Assembly (NCBI GenBank): GCA_964476185.1
Contig: CAYYZO010000016.1
Span: 1-56,856, forward strand
Reading direction: 5' to 3'
DNA: 56,856 bases
From: DATNBU01 sp964476185
GTDB taxonomy: Bacteria > Desulfobacterota > Binatia > UBA1149 > CAITLU01
Position 1 is the stretch's first letter; each line of letters starts with the position of its first letter. Below, one piece after another: positions 41,815 to 50,007 of the stretch. Both the position numbers and the translations under genes were made by a program. The notes below the pieces were generated by a model. It ran no database searches and was not told the origin of the DNA. It saw only the letters and a program-made list of their open reading frames with translations.

Positions 41815-43032
41815 GTGGAACCGAAAGACGCCCCGAAGAAGATCGCGCTCGCCTACAGCGGCGGCCTCGACACCTCCGTCATCCTCAAGTGGCTGATCGA
41901 GCGCTCCGGCTGCGAGGTCGTCGACTACATCGCCGACGTCGGCCAGGACGAGGACCTCGAGGCCGCGCGCCAGAAGGCGTTCCGAACCGGCGCGGTCGAG
42001 GCGTACGTCGAGGACCTCCGCGCCGAGTTCGTCAGCGACTTCGTGTTCCCGATGCTGCGCGCCGGCGCCGTCTACGAGGGGACCTACCTGCTCGGCACCT
42101 CGATCGCGCGACCGGTCATCGCCAAGCGCCACATCGAGGTCGCTCGCCGCACCGGCAGCGATGCCGTCGGCCACGGTGCGACCGGCAAGGGAAACGACCA
42201 GGTGCGCTTCGAGCTCACCTACGCCGCGCTCGCCCCGGACCTGAAGGTCATCGCGCCGTGGCGGTTCTGGGACCTCAACTCGCGCGCGAAGCTGTTCGAC
42301 TTCGCCGAGAAGCACGACATCCCGCTGCCCGTCACGCGCGACAAGGGCTACAGCATGGACCGCAACGTGCTGCACATCAGCTTCGAGGGCATCGAGCTCG
42401 AGGACCCGTGGCAGCAGCCGCGCGAGGACATGTTCGTGCTGAGCGTCGCGCCGGAGAAGGCCCCCGACAAGCCCGAGTACGTCGAGATCGACTACGTCGC
42501 CGGCGACCCGGTCGCGCTGAACGGCGAGAAGCTCGCGCCGTTCGAGCTGCTCGCCAAGCTGAACAAGATCGCCGGCGCCCACGGCGTCGGGCGCGCCGAC
42601 ATCGTCGAGAACCGCTACGTCGGCATGAAGTCGCGCGGCGTCTACGAGACCCCGGGCGGCACGGTGCTGACCATCGCGCACCGCGCGCTCGAGTCGCTGA
42701 CGCTCGACCGCGAGGTCATGCACCTTCGCGACGGCCTGATCCCGCGCTACGCCGAGATGGTCTATTACGGCTACTGGTTCGCGCCCGAGCGCGAGATGCT
42801 GCAGGCCGCCGTCGACGAGTCACAGAAGTGCGTGAACGGCACCGTGCGGATGAAGCTCTACAAGGGCTCGGCGACGGTGGCCGGGCGCAAGTCCGACGAC
42901 TCGATGTACGTGCCCGCGCTCGCGACGTTCGAGGAGGACGAGGTCTACACGCAGGCCGACGCGACCGGCTTCATCCGGCTCGCCGGCCTTCGCCTGAAGG
43001 TGCGCAACATGGTGCGCACGCGGCGGGGCTAG
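41815..43032 (+). CDS. argG: Argininosuccinate synthase
   Basis: A 405-residue ATP-dependent ligase joining citrulline and aspartate. The ATP pyrophosphatase loop AYSGGLDTS (about 12-20), GQDEDLEAAR, YLLGTSIARPVIAKR, GATGKGNDQVRFE and the late YKGSATVAGRKSDDSMY are conserved. GTG at 41815 follows a strong AGGAAAGGAAGG tract. argH begins 3 nt after the stop. Confidence 0.96.
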   Translation: MEPKDAPKKIALAYSGGLDTSVILKWLIERSGCEVVDYIADVGQDEDLEAARQKAFRTGAVEAYVEDLRAEFVSDFVFPMLRAGAVYEGTYLLGTSIARPVIAKRHIEVARRTGSDAVGHGATGKGNDQVRFELTYAALAPDLKVIAPWRFWDLNSRAKLFDFAEKHDIPLPVTRDKGYSMDRNVLHISFEGIELEDPWQQPREDMFVLSVAPEKAPDKPEYVEIDYVAGDPVALNGEKLAPFELLAKLNKIAGAHGVGRADIVENRYVGMKSRGVYETPGGTVLTIAHRALESLTLDREVMHLRDGLIPRYAEMVYYGYWFAPEREMLQAAVDESQKCVNGTVRMKLYKGSATVAGRKSDDSMYVPALATFEEDEVYTQADATGFIRLAGLRLKVRNMVRTRRG

Positions 43033-43035
43033 GCG

Positions 43036-44499
43036 GTGGCGGCGCGAAGGACGAAACGGCCGGCGGCGAAGGCCGCGGCGCCGAAGAAGGGCAATCGCTC
43101 GTGGGGCGGGCGCTTCGACGCCGCGCCCGACCGCGCGACGCAGGCGTTCACCGCGTCGATCGGCTTCGACCGGCGGCTGTACGCCTACGACATCCGCGGC
43201 AGCGTCGCGCACGCAACGATGCTCGCGTCGGTGGGCCTGCTGACGGGCGCCGAATGCCGGGCGATCGTGAAGAGCCTCGGCGAGATCCAGGTCGAGATCG
43301 AGAGCGGCAAGTTCCGTTTCGACGTCGCCGACGAGGACGTCCACATGGCCATCGAACGGCGGCTCATCGAGAAGACCGGGGCCGCCGGCGCGAAGCTGCA
43401 CACCGCGCGCTCTCGCAACGACCAGGTCGTCACCGACGTGCGCCTGTACGTGAAGGACGCGCTGCGCGCCGTCGACGGCGCTATCGACGACCTGCAGCGC
43501 GCCATCGTCGAGACCTGCCGGCGCCACCCGAAGGCGGTGATGCCGGGCTACACGCACATGCAGCGCGCGCAGCCGGTGCTGCTCGCGCACCACCTGCTCG
43601 CCTACTACGACATGCTGCAGCGCGACCGCGAGCGGCTCTGCGACGCCCACGCGCGCGTCGACGTGCTTCCGCTCGGCGCCGGCGCGATCGCCGGCACGAC
43701 GCTCCCGATCGACCGGGCGCGCACCGCGAAGGAACTCGGGTTCGCGCGCATCGCCGACAACAGCATCGACGCGGTCGCCGCGCGCGATTTCGTGCTCGAG
43801 CCGCTCGCCGACCTCGCGATCCTGTTCACGCACGTCTCGCGGCTCGCGGGCGAGATCGTCCTGTGGGCGACCAGCGAATACGGCTTCGTGAAGCTGCACG
43901 ACGCGTACTCGACCGGCAGCTCGATGATGCCGCAGAAGAAGAACCCCGACATCGCCGAGCTGGTGCGCGGCAAGTCGGGCCGTGTCTTCGGCAACCTCGT
44001 GTCGCTGCTCGCCACGGCCAAGGGCCTGCCGCTCGCGTACAACAGCGACCTGCAGGAAGACAAGGAACCGCTGTTCGACAGCGTCGACACGACGCTCGGC
44101 TGCGTCACGACGCTGGCCGCGATGCTGCGCTCGCTGACGTTCGACGAGGAAGCCATGCGGCGCGCGGCCTCCGACTCGTTCCTGCTCGCGACCGACCTCG
44201 CCGAGATCCTCGTCGCGCGCGGCGTCGCGTTCCGCGACGCGCACGAGGTCGTCGGCAGGATCGTGCGGCACTGCCTCGAACGCGGCGTGGAGCTGACGTC
44301 GCTGTCGAGCGACGAGCTCGCGCGCTTCTCCCCTGCCCTCGGCGCCGCGGCCGACCGGAAGGCGGGGCAACCGGTCGCTTCGCTGCTGACGCTCGACCAG
44401 GCGGTGGCGCGCCGCACCTCGCACGGCGGGACCTCGGGCAAGCTCGTCGCGGCGCGCGTGGCCGCGCTCGCGAAGAAGCACCGGATCGCGCGCGCATGA
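43036..44499 (+). CDS. argH: Argininosuccinate lyase
   Basis: A 487-residue fumarase/aspartase-superfamily enzyme that releases arginine and fumarate. WGGRFDAAPD near the N-terminus, LHTARSRNDQVVTD, PGYTHMQRAQP and the mobile catalytic loop GSSMMPQKKNPDIAELVRGK (Ser about 298) are diagnostic. It carries an unusual N-terminal basic stretch of about 20 residues (TKRPAAKAAAPKKG) before the conserved start, similar in composition to the ArgB tail. The start is GTG at 43036; the stop overlaps the lipoprotein gene as ATGA. Confidence 0.95.
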   Translation: MAARRTKRPAAKAAAPKKGNRSWGGRFDAAPDRATQAFTASIGFDRRLYAYDIRGSVAHATMLASVGLLTGAECRAIVKSLGEIQVEIESGKFRFDVADEDVHMAIERRLIEKTGAAGAKLHTARSRNDQVVTDVRLYVKDALRAVDGAIDDLQRAIVETCRRHPKAVMPGYTHMQRAQPVLLAHHLLAYYDMLQRDRERLCDAHARVDVLPLGAGAIAGTTLPIDRARTAKELGFARIADNSIDAVAARDFVLEPLADLAILFTHVSRLAGEIVLWATSEYGFVKLHDAYSTGSSMMPQKKNPDIAELVRGKSGRVFGNLVSLLATAKGLPLAYNSDLQEDKEPLFDSVDTTLGCVTTLAAMLRSLTFDEEAMRRAASDSFLLATDLAEILVARGVAFRDAHEVVGRIVRHCLERGVELTSLSSDELARFSPALGAAADRKAGQPVASLLTLDQAVARRTSHGGTSGKLVAARVAALAKKHRIARA

Positions 44500-44963
44500 T
44501 CCCCGCCCGCTGGCGCGCCCTCGTCGTTGCCGTCGCCCTCGCGGCCTCGGTGGCTGCGTGCGGACTTCGCACGCCGGTGCGTCCCCCCGAGGACACCGCC
44601 CCGGTCATTCCCGGCGAAGTGACGGCGCAACAAGAAGGCAGCGAGACGGTCGTCCGCTGGCGCCGGGCCGAGCGGAGCGCCGACGGGCTTCCGCTCGACG
44701 ACCTCGTCGCGTTCGTCGTGGAGCGAAGGCGCGCCGGCGAGCAGGCCTGGCAGCGCGCCGCGACGATCGACGTCGTCGACCAGGAGAAGATCCGCCGCCG
44801 CAAGCGCTACTCGTGGAGCGACCCCGAGGCTTCGGCCGGCGCCGAGTACCGCGTCTTCGCGGTCAACGCGGACGGACAGGAAGGACCGCCGGCCGGGCCG
44901 GCGACGACGACGGAAGCGCACGACCCCGCCGGTTCGCCCGAACCCGCCGCGGGTACTCCGTAG
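44496..44963 (+). CDS. LptM-like lipoprotein with fibronectin-III-type domain
   Basis: A 155-residue protein. The lipobox SVAAC (Cys about 24) is followed by GLRTPVRPPED, like the CGxKGPLxxP start of LptM/YifL proteins, which are commonly encoded right after argH. The rest (VVRWRRAERSADGLPLDDLVAFVVERR ... EYRVFAVNADGQEGPPAGPA) has the strand pattern of a fibronectin type III domain. LptM helps mature the LPS translocon LptD in Escherichia coli; whether this larger protein does so is unknown. It ends the arg operon. Confidence 0.75.
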   Translation: MIPARWRALVVAVALAASVAACGLRTPVRPPEDTAPVIPGEVTAQQEGSETVVRWRRAERSADGLPLDDLVAFVVERRRAGEQAWQRAATIDVVDQEKIRRRKRYSWSDPEASAGAEYRVFAVNADGQEGPPAGPATTTEAHDPAGSPEPAAGTP

Positions 44964-44976
44964 CCGGGTTCGCGCC

Positions 44977-46137
44977 TCAGCCCACGACCGCCGCCTGCAC
45001 CAGGTCCGCGATCCGCTGGTGCCGCGGCGTGCTCTTCGTCTCCGGCATCAACCCGGCCGACAGGAACACGCAGACCAGCTCGCGCTCGGGGTCGACCCAG
45101 AAGCAGTTCGAACCCGCCCCGAAGCCGCCGAACGTCGACGGCGACGAGGCGAGCCCGAACGGCGTCGGGTACCAGGCGCCCTCGCCGCGCACGAAGAAGC
45201 CGTAGCCGAGGTACGCGGGGAACACCGGCCAGCCGTGCGAGGCGCGAGCGTAGTCCCAGATGCCGTTCGGCAGGTCGCCGGTCTGGTTCGTCGTCATCAG
45301 CCGGATCGTCGACGGCGACAGGATGCGCACGCCGTCGAGCTCGCCGCCGCGGCGCATGCATTCGGCGAAGCGGAAGAAGTCGTGCGTCGTCGTCAGGCAG
45401 CCGCCGGCCGGCATCTCGAACGAGTCGTGGAACAGCGCAGCGGTCGCCTCGAGCAGGTCCGGCTCGAACATGTCCGGCGTGCGGTCGCGCACCACGACCG
45501 GCACGCGGCGCGGCTCGAGGTCGCTGCGCGCGCCGAGCGAGGTGTCCGGCATCCCGAGCGGCCCGAACAGGTCGTCGGCGAGCATCTGCCGGTACGGCCG
45601 GCCGCCGCCGTCGATGCGCCGGACGATCGACGCGAGCACCGAGTGCGCGATCAGCGCGGAGTAGTTCACGCGCGAGCCCGGCACGCCTTCGGGCAGCAGC
45701 GTGCAGGCGACGTCGGTCATCGCGTCGATGTCGCCGATCAGCTCCGGCGGCATCGGCGGCAGGCCGAACGGCAGGCCCGCCTTGTGGACGATGAGGTCGC
45801 CGACCGTCACCGCCTGCTTGCCCTTCTGGCCGAACGCGGGGATCACGTCGGCGACCCGCGTGTGCAGGCCGACGAGGCCGCGCTCGACGCGCATCATCAC
45901 CATCGCGTTCGTGAGCTGCTTGGCGATCGACATGGAGAAGAACACGTCGTCGACGCCGGCCATGCGCCCGGTCCCGCGGTCGCTGAAGCCGAACGCCTCG
46001 TGGAACGCGATGCGCCCGCGCCGGGCCACCAGCAGCGAGCAGCCGTCGTAGCGCATCTGCTCGACGTCGTCGCGAATCGCGGCGCGCAGCCGCTCGAGGC
46101 GTTCGGGATCGAATCCGAGTTCGCTCGCGATGGTCAT
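44977..46137 (-). CDS. Serine hydrolase, class C beta-lactamase/EstB-like
   Basis: A 386-residue cytosolic-looking enzyme (no signal peptide). The nucleophile motif SMSIAKQL (S-x-x-K, Ser about 70), the tyrosine motif in VNYSALIAHSV (Tyr about 160) and a late FGGFGAGSN in place of the KTG box are typical of EstB-type esterases and D-aminopeptidase relatives; true beta-lactamase activity is unlikely. ATG at 46137 has a perfect AAGGAGGT 6 nt upstream. It is convergent with the arg operon (13 bp). Confidence 0.87.
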   Translation of the reverse strand: MTIASELGFDPERLERLRAAIRDDVEQMRYDGCSLLVARRGRIAFHEAFGFSDRGTGRMAGVDDVFFSMSIAKQLTNAMVMMRVERGLVGLHTRVADVIPAFGQKGKQAVTVGDLIVHKAGLPFGLPPMPPELIGDIDAMTDVACTLLPEGVPGSRVNYSALIAHSVLASIVRRIDGGGRPYRQMLADDLFGPLGMPDTSLGARSDLEPRRVPVVVRDRTPDMFEPDLLEATAALFHDSFEMPAGGCLTTTHDFFRFAECMRRGGELDGVRILSPSTIRLMTTNQTGDLPNGIWDYARASHGWPVFPAYLGYGFFVRGEGAWYPTPFGLASSPSTFGGFGAGSNCFWVDPERELVCVFLSAGLMPETKSTPRHQRIADLVQAAVVG

Positions 46138-46158
46138 GACGGCACCTCCTTGCTGCTG

Positions 46159-46176
46159 GCCGGCCTGCTGGCCGGC
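46159..46176 (-). other. 7-bp hairpin in the leader of the serine hydrolase
   Basis: GCCGGCC-TGCT-GGCCGGC (46159-46176), made by a tandem duplication of the 12-mer CTGCTGGCCGGC. It lies about 5 bp upstream of the ribosome-binding site of the minus-strand gene and could mask or stabilise the leader. Confidence 0.35.
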
Positions 46177-46371
46177 GTGAATGTGTCAGGAGAGAGTCAG
46201 GGGAGCAACGCCGGCTTCGCGCGAAGCGCGGCCGGGCCGACGAGACGATGCCCGCGGGAGGCGGGGCGCCCGCTCGAACGCGGGCAAGCCGTTGCCGGCG
46301 CCTCCTCCTTGCACGCGGGAGCGTGATGCGACAGAGACTTTTCCCATGACGACGCCGCGAGAGGCCCGGCG

Positions 46372-47304
46372 ATGAGCACGCGCCGACCACTGGCCGTCGT
46401 GTTCCCGGGCCAGGGCTCCCAGAAGCCCGGCATGGGGCGCGACTTCCACGAGCTCTATGCGGAGAGCCGCGCCGTCTTCGACGAGGCGTCCGAAGCGGCC
46501 GGCTACGACATGGCGCGGCTCTGCTTCGACGACCCGGACCGCCTCGCGCTGACCGAGTTCCAGCAGCCCGCGGTCCTGACGGTCGAGGTCGCGATGCTGG
46601 CGGCGCTTCGCGCCCACCACGGCTGGGAACCTTCCTTCTTCGGCGGGCACAGCCTCGGCGAATACACGGCGCTCGTCGCGGCGGGCGTGCTGCGGCTCGC
46701 CGACGCGGTCCGGCTCGTCGCGCTGCGCGGTCGCCTGATGCAGGAAGCGGTGCCGGCCGGTGCCGGGGCGATGACGGCCGTGATCCACTCGGACCTCGAC
46801 GTCGAGTGGCTGCGACGGGTCGTCGCCCCGTCGAACGTCGACGTCGCGAACCACAACGCGCTCGACCAGGCCGCGATCAGCGGCCTCGCCGGGGACGTCG
46901 CCGCCGCCGTCGCGGCGATCAAGGCCGATCCCGCGGTGCGCGTGCGCGCGATCCCGCTGCGCGTCTCGGCGCCGTTCCACTCGCGGCACATGCAGAGCGT
47001 CGAGGCGCCGCTTCGCGACGCGATCGAACGCCTCGTCGACGTCGCGGCCGAGCCGGCCGTGCACGTCGTGTCGAACGCCACCGGAGCCTTCCACACCGGC
47101 TCGCGGCCGGACCTCGAGCACCGCCTCGTCGAACAGGTTGCCGGGACGGTGCGCTGGGTGGACTGCATGCGCGAGCTGCTGGACCGCGGCTGCGAGGTGT
47201 TCGAGGTCGGCCCCGGCAAGCCGCTGCGCGGGTTCTTCGCGTCGCTCGGCGTCGAGATCCGCTCGGTGACGAGCGTGGCGACGATCGTCGACCTGCGGAG
47301 CTGA
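46372..47304 (+). CDS. fabD: Malonyl-CoA:ACP transacylase
   Basis: A 310-residue acyltransferase that loads malonyl onto acyl carrier protein for fatty-acid synthesis. FPGQGSQKPGMG (about 11-22), the nucleophile Ser in GGHSLGEYTALVAAG (about 92), the Arg in VALRGRLMQEA, and His in SAPFHSRHM (about 203) form the active site; EVGPGKPLRGF closes it. It is not next to other fab genes. ATG at 46372 has GAGAGG 7 nt upstream and overlaps a 9-codon frame beginning at 46346 (stop in ATGA). Confidence 0.94.
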   Translation: MSTRRPLAVVFPGQGSQKPGMGRDFHELYAESRAVFDEASEAAGYDMARLCFDDPDRLALTEFQQPAVLTVEVAMLAALRAHHGWEPSFFGGHSLGEYTALVAAGVLRLADAVRLVALRGRLMQEAVPAGAGAMTAVIHSDLDVEWLRRVVAPSNVDVANHNALDQAAISGLAGDVAAAVAAIKADPAVRVRAIPLRVSAPFHSRHMQSVEAPLRDAIERLVDVAAEPAVHVVSNATGAFHTGSRPDLEHRLVEQVAGTVRWVDCMRELLDRGCEVFEVGPGKPLRGFFASLGVEIRSVTSVATIVDLRS

Positions 47305-47306
47305 GC

Positions 47307-48725
47307 ATTTCCTCCGAACCTTTCAGCCCGGTCGTCGTCGTCGGCGCAGGCGCGGCCGGCCTCGTGGCCGCGATCCACGCGGCCGCGGGCGGCGGCGCCA
47401 AGCGTCCGGGCGACGCGAGCGGCGTGCTCGTCGTCGAGAGCACGCGCGACGGCGGCCGAAAGATCCTCATCAGCGGAGGCGGTCGCTGCAACGTCCTGCC
47501 GGGCCAGCTCGACGAGTCGCGCTTCGTCACCGATTCGTCGCCGAACACGATGAAGAAGATGCTGCGCTCGTGGCCGCTCGCGGAGCAGCGCCGCTTCTTC
47601 GAAGAAGAACTCGGAGTGCCGCTCCGGCTCGAGCGCGAGACCGGCAAGCTGTTCCCGGCGAGCGACCGCGCGCGCGACGTGCGCGACGCGCTGGTCGGCG
47701 CCGCGAGGGCGCGCGGCGCCGAGTTCCTGTTCGAGACGACCGTCGTCGCGATCGAGCCGGTCGCCGCGCCGGAGACGGAGCGGCCCGGCGCGAGTCCCGG
47801 CGACGCGCCCACGCAGCAGCGGCCCGCCGATGCGGCCCCCGGGGCCCGGCCCGTGACCGGGCGGCCGGCGCGATGGCGGTTGCGAACCCGGGACGGTCGC
47901 GAGTTGCTCGCCGGCTGCGTCGTGCTCGCGACGGGCGGGCTATCGGTGCCGAAGACCGGCAGCGACGGCACCGGCCTCGCGATCTCCCGTCGCCTCGGCC
48001 ACGAGCTGCACCCGACCTATGCCGCGCTGACCCCGCTGGTCTGCGACCCGCCGCGCTTTCGCGACCTCGCCGGCGTCTCGCTCGACGTCGCGCTGCTCGC
48101 GCCGGGCGGCGGCCGAGCCGTGCGCACGCGCGGCGGCTTCCTCTTCACGCATCGCGGCTACAGCGGTCCCGCGGTGCTCGACCTCTCGCACCTCGCCGTG
48201 CGCAGCAGCGAGCGCCCGGTCGACCGGGCGCTGCCCCGGGAGGCGGCGACGAGCGCGAGACCCGGAGCGACGTTGCGGCAGAGGATCCTCGTGCAGTGGA
48301 GCGACCTCGACCGCGAGGGGTGGCTCGCCGAGTTGCAGCCGCGGCGCGCCGGCGCGCTCGCGGCCGTCCGCGCCCATCTTCCCGCGCGGCTCGCCGAAGC
48401 CCTCCTGGCCGAGGCCGGCGTGCCGCCCGGGCGCTCGCTGGCCGAGCTTCGCAGCGACGAGCGACGCAGGCTCGTCCTTGCGCTGACGGAGTTCGAGCTG
48501 CCGTGGACCGGGCACGAGGGCTACCGCACCGCCGAAGTCACCGGGGGCGGCGTGGCGTTGTCCGAGGTGGATCCGGGGACGATGGAGAGCCGTCGCTGCC
48601 CGGGCCTGTTCCTGTGCGGCGAGATGCTCGACGCGTTCGGCCCGATCGGCGGCTACAACTTCCTGTGGGCCTGGACCACCGGCCGCGCGGCCGGCCAAAG
48701 CGCGCGGCAGCGCGCGTCCGGATAG
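47307..48725 (+). CDS. BaiN/HI0933-family FAD-dependent oxidoreductase
   Basis: A flavoprotein of about 472 residues. The FAD Rossmann motif VVVGAGAAGLVAAIHAA is at the very start, then DGGRKILISGGGRCNVL, VVLATGGLSVPKTGSDGTG, RGGFLFTHRGYSGPAVLDLS and the C-terminal GLFLCGEMLDAFGPIGGYNF. A Pro/Ala-rich insertion lies at about 155-190. No ATG, GTG or TTG exists between the upstream stop-free region and the Rossmann loop; an ATT at 47307 with GGAG 6 nt before it (2 nt past the fabD stop) is the best start. The last codons and the stop are encoded by the first copy of a 25-bp tandem repeat. Confidence 0.88.
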   Translation: MSSEPFSPVVVVGAGAAGLVAAIHAAAGGGAKRPGDASGVLVVESTRDGGRKILISGGGRCNVLPGQLDESRFVTDSSPNTMKKMLRSWPLAEQRRFFEEELGVPLRLERETGKLFPASDRARDVRDALVGAARARGAEFLFETTVVAIEPVAAPETERPGASPGDAPTQQRPADAAPGARPVTGRPARWRLRTRDGRELLAGCVVLATGGLSVPKTGSDGTGLAISRRLGHELHPTYAALTPLVCDPPRFRDLAGVSLDVALLAPGGGRAVRTRGGFLFTHRGYSGPAVLDLSHLAVRSSERPVDRALPREAATSARPGATLRQRILVQWSDLDREGWLAELQPRRAGALAAVRAHLPARLAEALLAEAGVPPGRSLAELRSDERRRLVLALTEFELPWTGHEGYRTAEVTGGGVALSEVDPGTMESRRCPGLFLCGEMLDAFGPIGGYNFLWAWTTGRAAGQSARQRASG

Positions 48726-49032
48726 CCCGCGGCAGCGCGCGTCCGGATAGCCCGCGGCAGCGCGCGTCCGGATAGCCCGCGGNNNNNNNNNNNNNNNNNN
48801 NNNNNNNNNNNNNNNNNNNNNNNNNNNNNNNNNNNNNNNNNNNNNNNNNNNNNNNNNNNNNNNNNNNNNNNNNNNNNNNNNNCGCGGCAGCGCGCGTCCG
48901 GATAGCCCGCGGCAGCGCGCGTCCGGATAGCCCGCGGCAGCGCGCGTTCGGATAGCCAGCGGCAGCGCGCGTCCGGATGACCCGCGGCAGCGCGCGTTCC
49001 CGTGACCCGCGTCGGCGCGCGTTCCACCATCC
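48703..49032. repeat. 25-bp tandem repeat array interrupted by a scaffold gap
   Basis: Unit: CGCGGCAGCG CGCGTCCGGA TAGCC (25 bp). Three copies and a fragment precede the gap (starts 48703, 48728, 48753, 48778) and three intact plus three degenerating copies follow it (48883, 48908, 48933, 48958, 48983, 49008). The copy number inside the gap is unknown. The first copy includes the stop codon of the flavoprotein gene. Copies at 48958, 48983 and 49008 carry increasing changes. Confidence 0.92.
48783..48882. other. Scaffold gap of 100 N inside the repeat array
   Basis: The same repeat unit is on both sides, so the assembly broke at the tandem array. The real distance may be far from 100 bp. Confidence 0.98.
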
Positions 49033-49093
49033 GGCCAGCGCACGGGCGCGCGACCCGCACCGGCGCCGCTTCGCCTTCGGGGGCCTACGGCGC

Positions 49094-49099
49094 TATAGC
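49094..49099 (+). promoter_or_regulatory. Possible -10 box of dapF
   Basis: TATAGC, 9 nt before the dapF ATG, the same hexamer as in the sirtuin promoter. The best -35 is TTCGCC at 49070-49075 (18-bp spacer), a weak match. A near-leaderless transcript is predicted. Confidence 0.4.
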
Positions 49100-49108
49100 T
49101 CGCCGGTC

Positions 49109-49969
49109 ATGAACTTCTCGTTCACGAAGCTGCACGGCTGCGGCAACGACTACCTGTTCGTCGACTGCACGCACGGCAGCCGGCTGCCCGGCTCGCCCGA
49201 GATCGCGGCGATCGCGCGCTACGTCTCGGACCGTCGCACCGGCGTCGGCAGCGACGGCGTGATCCTGATCTGCCCGGACCGCCTCGTCGACTTCCGGATG
49301 GAGATGTACAACGCCGACGGCAGCCGCGGGCAGATGTGCGGCAACGGCATCCGTTCTCTCGCCAAGTACTGCTACGACCATGGCCTCACGGCCAGCACCA
49401 CGCTGCGCGTCGCGACCGACTGCGGCGTCAAGAAGCTCGACCTCGAGGTGCACGGGGGCAAGGTCCACCGCGTCCGCGTCGAGATGGGCAAGGCGATCCT
49501 CGACGGCCGCCAGATCCCCGTCGACGCGAACGGACAGGTCGTCGACCACGTGCTTCGGGTCGGCGACCGCGACTGGAACGTGACCTGCGTGTCGATGGGC
49601 AATCCCCACTGCGTGACCTTCGACGTCGACCCCGACAAGCTCGACATCGAACGGATCGGCCCGCAGTTCGAGCGCCACCCGTTCTTCCCCGAGCGGGTGA
49701 ACACCGAGTTCCTGCGCGTCGACTCGCCGACGGAGTTGACGATGCGGGTCTGGGAGCGCGGCTCCGGCGAGACGTTCGCGTGCGGCACCGGCGCGTGCGC
49801 AGCCGTCGTCGCCGCCGTGCTGACCGGGCGCGCCGAACGCCGCGCGACCGTGCACCTGCGCGGGGGCGACCTCGAGATCGAGTACCACGAGGACGGCAGC
49901 GTCGTGATGACGGGTCCGTCGGTCGAGGTTTTTTCCGCAACCATCGAGCTCCCGGGGTTCGTGGCCTGA
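49109..49969 (+). CDS. dapF: Diaminopimelate epimerase
   Basis: A 286-residue PLP-independent racemase converting LL- to meso-diaminopimelate for lysine and peptidoglycan. FTKLHGCGNDYLFVD at the start, YNADGSRGQMCGNGIR (catalytic Cys about 76), VSMGNPHCV and the second catalytic Cys in ETFACGTGACAA (about 222) are all present. ATG at 49109 is the natural start, close behind a TATAGC box. dapA follows after 38 bp. Confidence 0.96.
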   Translation: MNFSFTKLHGCGNDYLFVDCTHGSRLPGSPEIAAIARYVSDRRTGVGSDGVILICPDRLVDFRMEMYNADGSRGQMCGNGIRSLAKYCYDHGLTASTTLRVATDCGVKKLDLEVHGGKVHRVRVEMGKAILDGRQIPVDANGQVVDHVLRVGDRDWNVTCVSMGNPHCVTFDVDPDKLDIERIGPQFERHPFFPERVNTEFLRVDSPTELTMRVWERGSGETFACGTGACAAVVAAVLTGRAERRATVHLRGGDLEIEYHEDGSVVMTGPSVEVFSATIELPGFVA

Positions 49970-50007
49970 CGCGCGACGGCGGCGACCGGAGGAAGGAGTC
50001 CGCATCC

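Noticed and set aside
48703..49032. CRISPR array
   Set aside because: The 25-bp units are directly abutting with no unique spacers, and no cas gene is present.
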